NCBI GenBank assembly: GCA_002362625.1 | Contig: DEUP01000004.1 | Span: forward strand, 1-40,447 | Direction: 5' to 3' | DNA length: 40,447 bases | Origin: Clostridiales bacterium UBA3259 | GTDB lineage: Bacteria > Bacillota_A > Clostridia > Oscillospirales > Oscillospiraceae | Shown: positions 16,788 to 26,543 of the stretch, piece by piece | Layout: each line of letters begins with the position of its first letter | How positions within the stretch are numbered: position 1 is the stretch's first letter | The notes under the pieces: model-generated | The model's database searches: none | Seen by the model: only the letters and a program-made list of their open reading frames with translations | Told to the model about the DNA's origin: nothing | Position numbers and translations under genes: made by a program

Positions 16788-17663
16788 TTAACGTTCCTTC
16801 CCGCCGTACTGGGCCAGCACGGCTCTTTCTCTGTCATTATAATCTCTTTTTCGCTCCAAAACGGGAAACCCATTTTCTTCCAAAATAGCGCACACAGCGT
16901 CTCCCTGGTTCGCGCCGAATTCCAGGCACAGGTAGCCTCCGGGCTTTAAGGCCGCGCGGTAATTTTTAGCAATGGCCCGGTAAAAGTCCAGACCATCCTC
17001 TCCGCCGTAAAGCGCCATATGCGGCTCGTAATCCTTGACGCTTGGGGGAAGCTGCTCCATCTCCCGCCTGGTCACATAGGGGGGGTTGGAGACGATCAGA
17101 TCGTATTTTCCAATAAATGGCGCAGGCGGAACCAGAGCGTCCGCCTGAAGGCAGCGCACCCGGCCGGTGAGCTTATTGAGGGCCACATTCTCCTTCGCAA
17201 CGGCCAAAGCCTCCCGGCTTAAGTCCGCCAGCGTGACCTTGGCGTCCTTGACCCGGCTGGCAATGGCAATGCCAATGCACCCGGAGCCGCAGCACAGGTC
17301 CAGGATCCGGGGATCCTGATTCAGGAAAAGCGCCTTTCGGATGGCAAGCTCAGCAACAGCCACCGTATCATCCCGGGGTATCAGCACATCGGTGCTCACA
17401 TGCAGGGGCATTCCGTAGAACTCCCACTCTCCCAGCACATAGGCCAGAGGCTCCCCGGCCAGCAGCCGCCGCAACGCCGCCTCGGTTTTTTTCACCACAG
17501 CTTCGTCGGCGTACAGCTCCCGTTTGGCCAGAATCTCCTCCTGGCTTTTTCCGGAGACATGGCTGATCAGCTGCCGGGCAATGTTGGAGGCCGACTGGGG
17601 CTCCTCGGTGGCAAGCAGTGCCCGGCGGGTATCCAGATACAGAGCGCCGTACTGTTTTACCAT
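16788..17663 (-). CDS. prmC: Peptide chain release factor glutamine methyltransferase
   Basis: A 291-aa SAM-dependent enzyme that methylates the GGQ glutamine of release factors RF1/RF2. It has an N-terminal helical domain (about 1-85), SAM motif I in [15 protein letters not shown] and the catalytic [10 protein letters not shown] motif. Length and layout fit PrmC/HemK. Its start overlaps the end of the DUF1385 gene by 7 nt. The usual partner prfA is not next to it in this window. Confidence 0.93.
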   Translation of the reverse strand: MVKQYGALYLDTRRALLATEEPQSASNIARQLISHVSGKSQEEILAKRELYADEAVVKKTEAALRRLLAGEPLAYVLGEWEFYGMPLHVSTDVLIPRDDTVAVAELAIRKALFLNQDPRILDLCCGSGCIGIAIASRVKDAKVTLADLSREALAVAKENVALNKLTGRVRCLQADALVPPAPFIGKYDLIVSNPPYVTRREMEQLPPSVKDYEPHMALYGGEDGLDFYRAIAKNYRAALKPGGYLCLEFGANQGDAVCAILEENGFPVLERKRDYNDRERAVLAQYGGKER

Positions 17664-18649
17664 CGGTCGGCACCCTCCTGCTCAGGCAGCACCGCCTGGA
17701 CGGCAGCGATGCCCACCTCAATCATGCTGTCATCCGGCTCATTGGTGGTGAAATTCTGCATCCACATACCGGGAGCTGTGATAATCCGGGTAAACCAGTT
17801 GTCATGGCGTCCCGCCCATTGATTCAGCTCATAGGTGATGGACACCACAACGGGCAGCATCAAAAGCTTGAACACAATCATAATCAGTCGGTACAGGAAG
17901 CTTCCCCGCATGGCCTCCAGCCCAGGGGCGATGGAGAGCAGTATGGAGGAGGCAATGGAGAAGATCACAATGGAAATGACCATCACCACCAGCAGAAAGC
18001 TGGTACCGCACCTTGGATGGAGCCTGGTCTGCTTCCGGACGTTTTCCACCGTCAGAGGCAGCCCCGCCTCATAGCAGCGGATGGTCTTATGCTCCGCCCC
18101 ATGGTAGGAAAACAGCCTTTTCATCTCCCCCATCCGGGAGATCAGGAACATATACAGGAGGAAAATGACCATCCGGATCAGGCCCTCCACCAGGTTCAGC
18201 ATGAGCGTTCCTGTGATCCACCGGTCAAAGAAGCTGCCGATAACCATTGGCAGCAGGAAGAACAGCAGGATGGACAGTCCCAGTCCCATACACACCGCGA
18301 TCCACAGCACCGCCTGCTGGAACTTTTCGTTTCCCAGCTTCTTTTCCAGCCACAGGTCAAGCTTGCTGGGTTCCTCCTGCATCTCCTCAGGAGCCAGGTC
18401 GGCAGACCGGAGCAGGGCCTTTACACCCACAATGTTGGCGTCCAGGAAGTTATAGACGCCCCGGATAAAGGGCCAGGTTTTGGGAGATTTGGGCAGGTGC
18501 TTCTTTCTCGGCATGGTTTCCACCGTCAGGCCATCCGCCCCACGGATCACCACCGCGTCGGTATCCGGGCCGCGCATCATGATCCCCTCGATCAGCGCCT
18601 GACCGCCGATGGTGGTTTTGAATTTTTCACAGCATTCGTTTTTTGGCAT
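17657..18649 (-). CDS. DUF1385 family membrane protein (YqhQ-like)
   Basis: A 330-aa polytopic protein with the DUF1385 signature GGQALIEGIMMRGP at the N-terminus, the FIRGVYNF segment, and the conserved SYHGAEHKTIRCYEAG and HPRCGTSF metal-site-like blocks. About five to six membrane segments are seen from residue 115 onward. The function is not established; in Clostridia and Bacillus the gene often neighbours prmC and prfA, as it neighbours prmC here. A GGAG site lies 12 nt before the ATG. Confidence 0.88.
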   Translation of the reverse strand: MPKNECCEKFKTTIGGQALIEGIMMRGPDTDAVVIRGADGLTVETMPRKKHLPKSPKTWPFIRGVYNFLDANIVGVKALLRSADLAPEEMQEEPSKLDLWLEKKLGNEKFQQAVLWIAVCMGLGLSILLFFLLPMVIGSFFDRWITGTLMLNLVEGLIRMVIFLLYMFLISRMGEMKRLFSYHGAEHKTIRCYEAGLPLTVENVRKQTRLHPRCGTSFLLVVMVISIVIFSIASSILLSIAPGLEAMRGSFLYRLIMIVFKLLMLPVVVSITYELNQWAGRHDNWFTRIITAPGMWMQNFTTNEPDDSMIEVGIAAVQAVLPEQEGADRW

Positions 18650-18665
18650 AGAAACAGGATTCTCC

Positions 18666-20090
18666 TTAATGGATCATTGGCAGCCGCACCGTTACCAAGG
18701 TACCGCCGCCGGGAGCATTCTCCAGGGTCAGGGTGCCGTCGTGCATTTCCACAATCTCGTCGCAGACGGCGAGACCGATGCCGGTGCCCCGGGCTTTGGA
18801 GCTGCCCTTATAGAATTTCTTCTTCACCAGTGGGATTTCGTCCTCGGGAATGCCCGGGCCGTAGTCCCGGATACGCACTACCACACTGTCTTCCTCAGCG
18901 GTGATGGAGGCGTCGATGCGCTTGCCCTCCCCGCCGTGCTTGGCGGCGTTGTCCAGGATGTTCAGGAACACCTGCCGCAGACGGCCCGGGTCACAGGGAA
19001 TTTCGGGAATGTCTTCGTCGCTGTCAACGTAGTTGAGCTTGATGCCGTCCTGGGCCAGACGGCTGCCGTACATATACACCGTATCCTCAAACTCCGCCCG
19101 CAGATCCGTAGGCTCTACAGAGAGGGTCACCCGTCCGTCCTGCATCCGGGTAAAGTCCAGCAGCTCCATGACCATATCCGTCAGCCGCTTTGCCTCGCTG
19201 GAAATGATCTTCATGCCCTGCCGGGTGTCGTCGTCCATGTTTTCGTCTGCCAGCAATGTTTCGCTCCACCCGTTAATAACGGTAAGGGGCGTCCGCAGCT
19301 CATGGGACAGCTGGGAGATGAACTCTCCCTGCATCTTCTCATTCTGGGCAATCTTGCTGGACATTTCGTTGATGGTCTCTGCCAGCTCTCCGATCTCGTC
19401 CCGGTAGCCGGTCTTGATCTGAACGCCGTAGCTGCCATTGGCAATGCGCTTGGCCTTCTCCGTGATCTCCGCCACGGGGGTCATTATGGAGCGCAGATAG
19501 ATGTTGCTGCTCACCATGACCACCAGCATCACCATCAATAGTACAAGCAGGCTGGTCACCGATACCAGCAGAATCTGCCCGTCCACCAGCCGGGTGGAGG
19601 TCACATACCGCAGCACCCCAATGACCTCTCCGGTGCTGTAAATCATGGGACTGGACACGGCCATAATCCGCTCTCCGGTATGGGGATCCTTCCCCACATA
19701 GGAGACGATTCCACGGCTGTCCATAGCCTTTTGGATCTCAGGGGTACTGGGAGACTGGCCCGCCCACTGCCCATAGGAGGAGGCTACCAGGCCGCCCTGG
19801 GCGCTGATAAACTGCAGCTCCATGGTATTCTTTTCCGAGAAGGTCTTTGCGTAGGTGATGCAGGACTGGTAGAAGTCGATATAGGGCTGATCGATAAAAT
19901 CATCAAAGAAGTCCGCCGTGGTGCTGGCCCGGCGCTTCATGTCCGATTCCATCTGGGTGTAGTAATAGGCGGAAAAGGCGGCGGTGATGGTAAGGACGCA
20001 CGTAAGGCCCAGGGCCAGCACCACACCGGCTGTGTTAATCAGCCAGCGTCTGCGCAGTCCTCCCACCTGCAAATTGGGTTTGAACCTCAT
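18666..20090 (-). CDS. Sensor histidine kinase
   Basis: A 474-aa membrane kinase. TM1 lies at about 18-42, an extracytoplasmic domain at 43-170, TM2 at 171-195, and HAMP at 196-250. The HisKA domain carries the phospho-acceptor in SQLSHELRTP (His263). The HATPase domain has N box NILDNAAKHGG, G1 DYGPGIPEDE and G2 GTGIGLAV. ATG 20090 was chosen, with GTGGGGTG upstream; in-frame GTG codons at 20108 and 20099 are possible. It is the partner of the response regulator that ends 6 nt upstream. The sensed signal is unknown. The outer domain resembles the PAS-like dCache/sCache folds in size only. Confidence 0.92.
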   Translation of the reverse strand: MRFKPNLQVGGLRRRWLINTAGVVLALGLTCVLTITAAFSAYYYTQMESDMKRRASTTADFFDDFIDQPYIDFYQSCITYAKTFSEKNTMELQFISAQGGLVASSYGQWAGQSPSTPEIQKAMDSRGIVSYVGKDPHTGERIMAVSSPMIYSTGEVIGVLRYVTSTRLVDGQILLVSVTSLLVLLMVMLVVMVSSNIYLRSIMTPVAEITEKAKRIANGSYGVQIKTGYRDEIGELAETINEMSSKIAQNEKMQGEFISQLSHELRTPLTVINGWSETLLADENMDDDTRQGMKIISSEAKRLTDMVMELLDFTRMQDGRVTLSVEPTDLRAEFEDTVYMYGSRLAQDGIKLNYVDSDEDIPEIPCDPGRLRQVFLNILDNAAKHGGEGKRIDASITAEEDSVVVRIRDYGPGIPEDEIPLVKKKFYKGSSKARGTGIGLAVCDEIVEMHDGTLTLENAPGGGTLVTVRLPMIH

Positions 20091-20095
20091 GGTGT

Positions 20096-20785
20096 TCACG
20101 CACCCCACTTATATCCCAGACCCCAGACAGTGGTAATATAGGTAGGAGCGGTGGTATCGTCCTCGATCTTGATCCGCAGGCGGCGGATGTTCACGTCCAC
20201 GATCTTCAGTTCTCCTTCATAGTCCCGGCCCCAGACCGCCGCCAGAATGTCCTCCCGGGAGAGCGCTCTTCCGGGATTCTGCATAAACAGCTTGAGAATC
20301 GCGTACTCCACCTGGGTCAGCCGGATCCGGTTTCCATTCTTTTCCAGGGTGTGGTTCCGGGTGTTCATCACAAAAGGCCCCTGGGTGAGCAGCTCGGAGC
20401 TGGCATTGCTGTCCCCGCCGATCCGGCGGTACAGGGCGTCAATCCGGGCGGTCAGCTCCGCGGGAGAGAAGGGCTTTGTCACATAGTCGTCGGCGCCGGT
20501 CATCAGCCCCGTGACCTTATCCATTTCCTGGGTGCGGGCGGTAAGCATAATAATACCCATCTGCTTGTTGGTGGCCCGGATCCGGCGGCACACCTCGAAG
20601 CCGTCCATGTCTCCCGGCACCATAATGTCCAGAATGGTGACGCCCACGTCGGGATTGGCGGTGATGGCGTCCAGGGCCTCCTGGCCGTCTCCCGCCTCAA
20701 TCACATCATAACCCGCCCGCTTCAGGTTGATAACCACAAAGCTGCGAATATTCAATTCATCTTCCATAATCAGAACTTTTTTCAT
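20096..20785 (-). CDS. OmpR-family response regulator
   Basis: A 229-aa transcription factor. The receiver domain has the acidic pair ED (Glu8, Asp9), phospho-acceptor Asp53 (ILDIMVPG), Thr in MLTAR and Lys in VTKPFSP. The C-terminal winged helix contains LTQVEYAILKLFMQNPGRALSREDIL in two blocks and IVDVNIRRLRIKI. It is cotranscribed with the kinase and follows the lipoprotein gene by 11 nt. Targets are not visible. Confidence 0.94.
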   Translation of the reverse strand: MKKVLIMEDELNIRSFVVINLKRAGYDVIEAGDGQEALDAITANPDVGVTILDIMVPGDMDGFEVCRRIRATNKQMGIIMLTARTQEMDKVTGLMTGADDYVTKPFSPAELTARIDALYRRIGGDSNASSELLTQGPFVMNTRNHTLEKNGNRIRLTQVEYAILKLFMQNPGRALSREDILAAVWGRDYEGELKIVDVNIRRLRIKIEDDTTAPTYITTVWGLGYKWGA

Positions 20786-20796
20786 ATGTCTCTCCC

Positions 20797-22119
20797 TCAG
20801 CTCTCCCCTGTCCGCCAGTCCTGCCGGATCAGACGGAAGGATGTATTCAAATACTCTTTTGTGATTCCATACATGGGTGCGTCGCCCCCAAGACGGGCGG
20901 CGTAGGCCACGCCCTCCGCCCGATACAGGGGGAACCGGCCGTTACTTTGGGCATCCTCGTCCCGGCTGCTGCCGGTTAAAATATAAATATTGAAAATTTC
21001 CGCGGCGGTGATGTAATCCTCGTCCCAGACATAGAAGGTGAAGGAATCCCCCCACTGCTCCACGGTGACGCGCTCCGCCCACTGCTGCCCCAGCTGCATA
21101 TACCAGCCCCCAAGAAAATCGTGGAAGGTATAGAGCTTGTCCACCTCGTTTCCCTCGGGATCCATGGAAAACCACCGCAGCAGGGAGGTTTGATCCCCTT
21201 CCCGCCAGGGAGACATGGCCTCCATGGGAATGGCGTTGGGCAGCTCCAAAACACCGTCGCCGTCAATATCCTCGGCGTAGACGTAAAAATTGCAGAGGGT
21301 CTGCACACTGGTATGGGCCTCGCCGGAATAGGAGATGTTTTCAAAATGCTTTCCCCGCATGGTAAAGATATCGGTGACGATGGCGTTATCGTCCACGGCG
21401 CTGGCCACATATATGGCAGGCTTTCCCCCGTAGAGCTTCCCCTGCTGGATTCTGCGGATATGGGAGGGATCCTGAGAAAGCTCCGTCTCCACGGACCGCA
21501 CGGTCTTTCCCCCCTGGTAGCTGTAGAGCACCGCCATTCCCTGCTCCGCCTCCGATTCCCCGGGGCGAAGCACCATGACCTCGCTTCTGCCGTTTAAGTC
21601 CAGGTCACAGGTGATATATCTGGAATAGCCGATGGTAAACAGCTGCTCGGCGGAGCCGCTGGCAAAGGAGTAGACGGACACGTTTCGCAGCACCTGGTTG
21701 CTGACCTGACGTCCCACCACCAGCTCCAGCCCCGGCTTTTCATCGAAGTTTACATATTCCACCTGCTCAAAGGCAGTGCCGTTGCTGCTGATAACCTCAG
21801 CCAGGGAGCAGATGCCGTTTTCGTCCTGGGTAAAGATCAGCACCTGAAGGGGCCGTTCGGAGGACCCCATAGCGAACACCAGATATTCGTCCATCCCGTC
21901 GCCGTTTAAATCCGCCGTCTGGACGGTCTGCTGATTGTCTCCGGAGATTGGCGCGGAATAGGTTAAATTTGCCATAGCGGCGTCAATGGCGGACTGAAGC
22001 TGACTGTATTCCTCCGACCGTCTGGGCAGAGCGTACATTTCCTCCACCGTCCGCATGGCGCAGCCGCTTAGCAGCAGTGATGCCAGGAGCAGCAGGGCTG
22101 CCACAATTCTCTTTTTCAC
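20797..22119 (-). CDS. Lipoprotein with repeated DxNGDG motifs heading the two-component operon
   Basis: A 440-aa secreted lipoprotein I cannot assign to a named family. The signal peptide ends in LLLSGC, with Cys20 as the lipidation site. Three calcium-loop or FG-GAP-like motifs are visible: DLNGDG (70-75), DLDLNG (middle) and DIDGDG (about two-thirds along), each followed by an acidic or hydrophobic strand (DEYLVFAM, SEVMVLR, LELPN). This is the layout of a VCBS/FG-GAP beta-propeller. Start GTG 22119 was chosen for the GAGGAG site 8 nt upstream; no in-frame ATG fits. It precedes the response regulator and kinase genes, so it may present the signal to the kinase (inference). Confidence 0.7.
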   Translation of the reverse strand: MKKRIVAALLLLASLLLSGCAMRTVEEMYALPRRSEEYSQLQSAIDAAMANLTYSAPISGDNQQTVQTADLNGDGMDEYLVFAMGSSERPLQVLIFTQDENGICSLAEVISSNGTAFEQVEYVNFDEKPGLELVVGRQVSNQVLRNVSVYSFASGSAEQLFTIGYSRYITCDLDLNGRSEVMVLRPGESEAEQGMAVLYSYQGGKTVRSVETELSQDPSHIRRIQQGKLYGGKPAIYVASAVDDNAIVTDIFTMRGKHFENISYSGEAHTSVQTLCNFYVYAEDIDGDGVLELPNAIPMEAMSPWREGDQTSLLRWFSMDPEGNEVDKLYTFHDFLGGWYMQLGQQWAERVTVEQWGDSFTFYVWDEDYITAAEIFNIYILTGSSRDEDAQSNGRFPLYRAEGVAYAARLGGDAPMYGITKEYLNTSFRLIRQDWRTGES

Positions 22120-22143
22120 GGCATCAACTCCTCTCGATCTTAC

Positions 22144-22152
22144 ATTATAACA
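22144..22152 (-). promoter_or_regulatory. Extended -10 promoter of the lipoprotein/two-component/recA gene train
   Basis: TGTTATAAT on the minus strand is an extended -10 with no good -35. It lies between the dnaE stop and the lipoprotein start. Confidence 0.6.
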
Positions 22153-22173
22153 CAAATATTTGAAAAAGAAAAG

Positions 22174-25100
22174 CTATTTGACAATAACATTTGGCTTTCC
22201 AAGGACATTTCTTAATTCCCACAGCATGCTTCCGCTGAAGCAGCACCTTGTTCCCCGCCTCTGCCTGGTATCGTCAAAGTAGAGCACCACCCTGTGCTCT
22301 CCCGGGAACATATTCAAAATGGCCTTGACCTTGGGATATTCCCTGCCCTCCTCGGAGGGCAGCTTTAAATACAGGGTCTCCTGCTTGTCCTCCTGTTTTT
22401 CCCGCTGGGCGTAGTCGGAAATGGGTCTTGCCCGGTTGATGACGATCTGGGGATCCTTGTCATCCCGCAGGGACAGCCGTCCCGTGATCACCGCCGGGTT
22501 TCCCTCCTTCAGGTATCCGCCGAACTGATCCAGAACATTGGAAAAGGCCAGCATTTCTATGGCGGCGGTATCGTCCTCCAGGGTGATATAGGCCATCAGG
22601 GAATTGTTCCGTGTGTTCTTCAGCTTCACCCCCTGGACGATGCCCGCCACGGACACGATCTGATCGTCCCGGAATCCGGCGTTATCATCCATAAGCTTGG
22701 CAATCTGGATCACATGGGTATCCTTCAGAAAGGCCCGGTAATCGTCCATGGGATGCCCGGAAATGTAGATGCCCATGGTCTCCTTCTCCATGGCCAGAAG
22801 CTCGCTTTTGCTCAGCTCCTCCCGCTTGGGGATGGGCACCCCTCTGGCGGCGTCCTCCTCGTCAAACATGGAGAACAGCCCCATCTGCCCTTCCAGATTT
22901 TTCTTCCGGGTGGCAGCTACGCTGTCCATCAGCGGCTCGAAAACCGCCAGCAGCTCGCTTCTGTGACAGCCGAAGCAGTCCGCCGCGCCGCATTTGATGA
23001 AGTTTTCCACGGCCCGCTTGTTCAGCTCCCCTTCTCCCATCCGTTCCACAAAATCCTCCAGGGACTTGAAGGGGCCGCCCTCATTGCGCTTACGCACCAT
23101 GGAGCGGATCAGCCCCCGGCCTACGTTCTTTACCGCTCCCAGGCCGAACCGGATAGCGTCTCCCTCTACGGTGAAGTGATCCTCCGAGTGGTTTAAGTCC
23201 GGAGGCAGCACCTGAATGCCCATTTCCTTACACTCGGCAATGTAGCCGGAGATTTTCACGGCGGAATCCAGCACAGAGGTCATCAGGGCCGCCATATACT
23301 GCCTGGGATAGTGGCATTTGAGGTAGGCCGTCTGATAGGCCACAACGGCGTAGCACACGGCGTGGGCCTTGTTGAAGGCGTAGTTGGCAAAGTCAACGAT
23401 CTCGTCGTAAATGGACTGGGCCACGGCCTCGGGAACACCCTTGGCAATGGCTCCCGGAATGTTCTGCTTCTTATCGCCGAAAACGAAAACCTTCCGTTCC
23501 GCCTCGATGACCTTCATTTTCTTCTTGGAAATGGCCCGGCGGATGTTGTCCGCCTGCCCCATGGTGTACCCGCCCAGGGAGCGGAAGATCTCAATGACCT
23601 GCTCCTGGTAGACGATGCAGCCATAGGTCACGTTCAAAATGGGCTTTAACAGCGGGGTTTTATACTGGACATGCTCCGGGTGGAGCTTGCAGTCAATAAA
23701 CTTTGGGATGGAATCCATTGGGCCGGGGCGGTACAGGGCCACCACGGCGGTGAAGTCTTCAATGGAGGAGGACTTCATCCCCACGCAGACTCCCGTCATA
23801 CCCGCGGATTCCAGCTGGAAGACGCCCTGGGTCTTCCCCTCCGCCACCATGGCAAAGGTCTCAGCGTCGTCGTCGGGGATGTTCGCCATGGAGAAGTTCG
23901 GATCAACGGTGCGGATCTGATCCTCCGCGTCCTTGATCACCGTCAGGTTCCGCAGGCCCAGGAAGTCCATTTTGAGAAGACCCAGCTCCTCGATGGTGGT
24001 CATGGTGTACTGGGTGACGATGGTATCGTCGTTCCGGGACAGGGGCACATAGGTCTGCACCGGGTTTGCCGTAATCACCACACCGGCGGCGTGGGTGGAG
24101 GTATTCCGGGGCATTCCCTCCAGGGATCTGGCGGTGTCGATGAGCTTCTTCACCTTTGGATCCTTGTCGTACATTTCCTTTAACTGGGGGCTGGTTTTGA
24201 GGGCCTCTTCCAGGGTAATGTGCACTGTTGTGGGCACCAGCTTGGCCACCACATCCGTCTCCGCGTAGGAGAAGTTCAGGGCACGGCCCACGTCCCGGAT
24301 GGCGCCTCTGGCCGCCATGGTACCGAAGGTGGCGATCTGGGCCACATGATCGGCGCCATACTTGCGCATGACGTACTCAATGACCTCACCCCGGCGTTCC
24401 TGGCAGAAGTCCGTATCAAAGTCCGGCATGCTCACCCGTTCGGGGTTTAAGAACCGCTCAAAAATCAGGCCGTACTTCATGGGATCCACTTCCGTGATGT
24501 GCATACAATAAGCCACAATGGAAGCGGCGCCGGAGCCGCGCCCCGGCCCTACCGGGATTCCCTGCTCCTTGGCATAGCGGATAAAGTCCCAGACAATAAG
24601 GTAGTAGTTTACATAACCCATAGAGCTGATGACGCCGATCTCATATTCCAGCCGTTCCCGGTATTCCTGGGGCGGGTTTTCGTACCGCTGGGCAAAGCCG
24701 GTTTCGCACAGCTCCCGGAAGTATTCCTCATTGGTATACCCCTCCGGCACCGGGAAGGAGGGCAGATGATATTCATGGAAGGTGAATTCCAGGCTGCACC
24801 GGTCGGCGATTTTCTGTGTATTTTCAAAGGCCTCCCGGCAGTTCGGGAACAGCGCCGTAAGTTCCTCTTCGCTTTTCAGGTAGAATTCCTGGGTCTGGAA
24901 TTTCATCCGGTTTTCGTCGTCCACGGTCTTGCCGGTCTGGATGCACAGCAGCACGTCCTGCATGGCGGCATCCTCTTTGCGCAGGTAATGGGCGTCGTTG
25001 GTCACCACCAGGGGCAGACCCGTCTCCCGGGCCAGGCGCAAAATTCCCTGATTCACCCGGCGCTGCTCGGCGATTCCATGATCCTGCATTTCCAGAAAGA

Positions 25101-25608
25101 AGTTCCCCTCCCCAAAAATTTCCGAAAGGGTCAGGGCATATTTCTTGGCCCCGGCGTAGTCCTCCCCCATCAGGTGCTGGGCTACGCCTCCCGCGAGGCA
25201 CGCGGACAGGGCAATCAGCCCCTCATGATGGTTTCTCAGCAGCTCCAGATCCACCCTGGGCTTTCCGTAAAAGCCGTGGATAAATCCCTCGGATACCAGC
25301 AGACACAGGTTTTCATAGCCCGTCCGGTTCTCACACAGCAGCACCAGATGGTAGGGATCGTTGTCAATCCCATGCACCCGGTCAGTCATCCGGCGGCGGG
25401 CAACATAAACCTCGCAGCCGATGATGGGCTTGACCCCAGCGGCCTTGGCGGCCTTGTAAAAATCAATGCAGCCGTACATAACCCCGTGGTCGGTAATGGC
25501 CACGGCAGTCTGATTCAGCTCCTTCACCCGCTCCATGAGCCGGTCAATCCGGCAGGCGCCGTCCAGAAGAGAATATTCCGTGTGTAAATGTAAATGGACA
25601 AAGCTCAT
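22174..25608 (-). CDS. dnaE: DNA polymerase III alpha subunit DnaE
   Basis: A 1144-aa replicative polymerase. The N-terminal PHP domain (HLHTEYSLLDG at residues 5-15, ITDHGVMYG, NDAHYL) keeps the metal-binding histidines. The polymerase core has the catalytic PDFDTDF near 394-400. The helix-hairpin-helix and the OB fold (DDQIVSVAGIVQGVKLKNT) lie in the C-terminal third. Length fits DnaE; the separate PolC exonuclease polymerase of Firmicutes is not in this window. The start overlaps the whiA stop by 4 nt. I see no clear terminator after it; the next promoter begins within 25 nt of the stop. Confidence 0.97.
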   Translation of the reverse strand: MSFVHLHLHTEYSLLDGACRIDRLMERVKELNQTAVAITDHGVMYGCIDFYKAAKAAGVKPIIGCEVYVARRRMTDRVHGIDNDPYHLVLLCENRTGYENLCLLVSEGFIHGFYGKPRVDLELLRNHHEGLIALSACLAGGVAQHLMGEDYAGAKKYALTLSEIFGEGNFFLEMQDHGIAEQRRVNQGILRLARETGLPLVVTNDAHYLRKEDAAMQDVLLCIQTGKTVDDENRMKFQTQEFYLKSEEELTALFPNCREAFENTQKIADRCSLEFTFHEYHLPSFPVPEGYTNEEYFRELCETGFAQRYENPPQEYRERLEYEIGVISSMGYVNYYLIVWDFIRYAKEQGIPVGPGRGSGAASIVAYCMHITEVDPMKYGLIFERFLNPERVSMPDFDTDFCQERRGEVIEYVMRKYGADHVAQIATFGTMAARGAIRDVGRALNFSYAETDVVAKLVPTTVHITLEEALKTSPQLKEMYDKDPKVKKLIDTARSLEGMPRNTSTHAAGVVITANPVQTYVPLSRNDDTIVTQYTMTTIEELGLLKMDFLGLRNLTVIKDAEDQIRTVDPNFSMANIPDDDAETFAMVAEGKTQGVFQLESAGMTGVCVGMKSSSIEDFTAVVALYRPGPMDSIPKFIDCKLHPEHVQYKTPLLKPILNVTYGCIVYQEQVIEIFRSLGGYTMGQADNIRRAISKKKMKVIEAERKVFVFGDKKQNIPGAIAKGVPEAVAQSIYDEIVDFANYAFNKAHAVCYAVVAYQTAYLKCHYPRQYMAALMTSVLDSAVKISGYIAECKEMGIQVLPPDLNHSEDHFTVEGDAIRFGLGAVKNVGRGLIRSMVRKRNEGGPFKSLEDFVERMGEGELNKRAVENFIKCGAADCFGCHRSELLAVFEPLMDSVAATRKKNLEGQMGLFSMFDEEDAARGVPIPKREELSKSELLAMEKETMGIYISGHPMDDYRAFLKDTHVIQIAKLMDDNAGFRDDQIVSVAGIVQGVKLKNTRNNSLMAYITLEDDTAAIEMLAFSNVLDQFGGYLKEGNPAVITGRLSLRDDKDPQIVINRARPISDYAQREKQEDKQETLYLKLPSEEGREYPKVKAILNMFPGEHRVVLYFDDTRQRRGTRCCFSGSMLWELRNVLGKPNVIVK

Positions 25609-26519
25609 TCATTCTCCTCCTTGGCAAGCTCACACAGCTTTTTCATTCGGTTATTCATGGCCGGCTTGGTAATGGGCGGCTCCATCATGGCAGCCAGCTC
25701 CCCCAGGGAGGCGGAAGGGTTTTCCTCCCGGGCGACGGCCGCCTGCCTCAGCTTGGGAGGCAGCTTCTCCACCAAGCCCCGCTGCTTTAAGATCCGGATG
25801 GCGGCCAGCTGCTCCTGGGCCGCCTCCACCACCTTGGAAATGTTGGCGTCGTCACAGTTGCAGCGGCGGTTGACCTTGTTGTTCAGCTCCTTTTCCAGCC
25901 TTGCCTCCATGATTCCCATGGCGGCAATGGGGGCGCTCAGGTAGGTCAGCAGGTCGGAAATCAGCTCGCTCTGCTTGACATACAGCACCACGCTGCCTCC
26001 CCGTCCGGCAGTCTTTGGGGCAAAGCCCAGAACCTCTCGCACCAGAGCGTCCGTCTCCCGGGCCACGCTTTGGTGGGTGGTGGTGATTTCCATATGGTAG
26101 CCCTTCCCGGGATCGGTGACACTGCCCCCTGCCAGGAATGCCCCTCTCAGAAAGGCCGCCTTGCAGCAGTCCTCCTCCACCACCGGGAGGTTCACATGAA
26201 GGGCCAGATTTTCCGCCGGGTCAAAGCCAAAGGCCTCCATGATTTTCCGGCACTTCTTCCCATCCCAGATCTGAAACACCAGCTTCCCCGGGGCTTCCAT
26301 GCTGGGGTAGCTGTCAAAGTCCAGCTCGAAGGCCTTTTTAAAAAGCTTTGGAAGAATATACGCAAACTCCCGGCTTTCCGTAATAATCTTAATGTTATCC
26401 CTCTGAAAGGAGTTGCAGAACAGCAGCACCCCAAAGCACTCCGCCAGGGCGCAGCAGTTTTTCTGTGGAAACATCCGGCAGGTCTCCGCCTTGGCGGAGG
26501 CCGAAAAGGACAGTGCCAT
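25605..26519 (-). CDS. whiA: DNA-binding protein WhiA
   Basis: A 304-aa WhiA (sporulation/cell-division regulator). It has an N-terminal LAGLIDADG-like fold (AFLRGAFLAGGSVTDP, with YHMEIT) and a C-terminal helix-turn-helix (LRQAAVAREENPSASLGEL, then KPAMNNRMKKL). In Firmicutes it acts in cell division and is usually beside rapZ-yvcK; here it sits between murB and dnaE instead. AGGAGGG precedes the ATG. It overlaps dnaE by 4 nt. Confidence 0.93.
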   Translation of the reverse strand: MALSFSASAKAETCRMFPQKNCCALAECFGVLLFCNSFQRDNIKIITESREFAYILPKLFKKAFELDFDSYPSMEAPGKLVFQIWDGKKCRKIMEAFGFDPAENLALHVNLPVVEEDCCKAAFLRGAFLAGGSVTDPGKGYHMEITTTHQSVARETDALVREVLGFAPKTAGRGGSVVLYVKQSELISDLLTYLSAPIAAMGIMEARLEKELNNKVNRRCNCDDANISKVVEAAQEQLAAIRILKQRGLVEKLPPKLRQAAVAREENPSASLGELAAMMEPPITKPAMNNRMKKLCELAKEENE

Positions 26520-26543
26520 TGGGAAGCCCTCCTTTGGAAACTT

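Noticed and set aside
15634..16791. 385-codon plus-strand open frame opposite recA
   Set aside because: Antisense to recA, whose Walker motifs are clear; typical codon-bias shadow.
17618..18904. 428-codon plus-strand open frame opposite the DUF1385 gene
   Set aside because: The opposite strand has motifs (GGQALIEGIMMRGP) and tight operon spacing; this frame is His/Gln-rich without them.
24499..25587. 362-codon plus-strand open frame inside dnaE
   Set aside because: Antisense to the PHP and polymerase domains of DnaE; no start signals.
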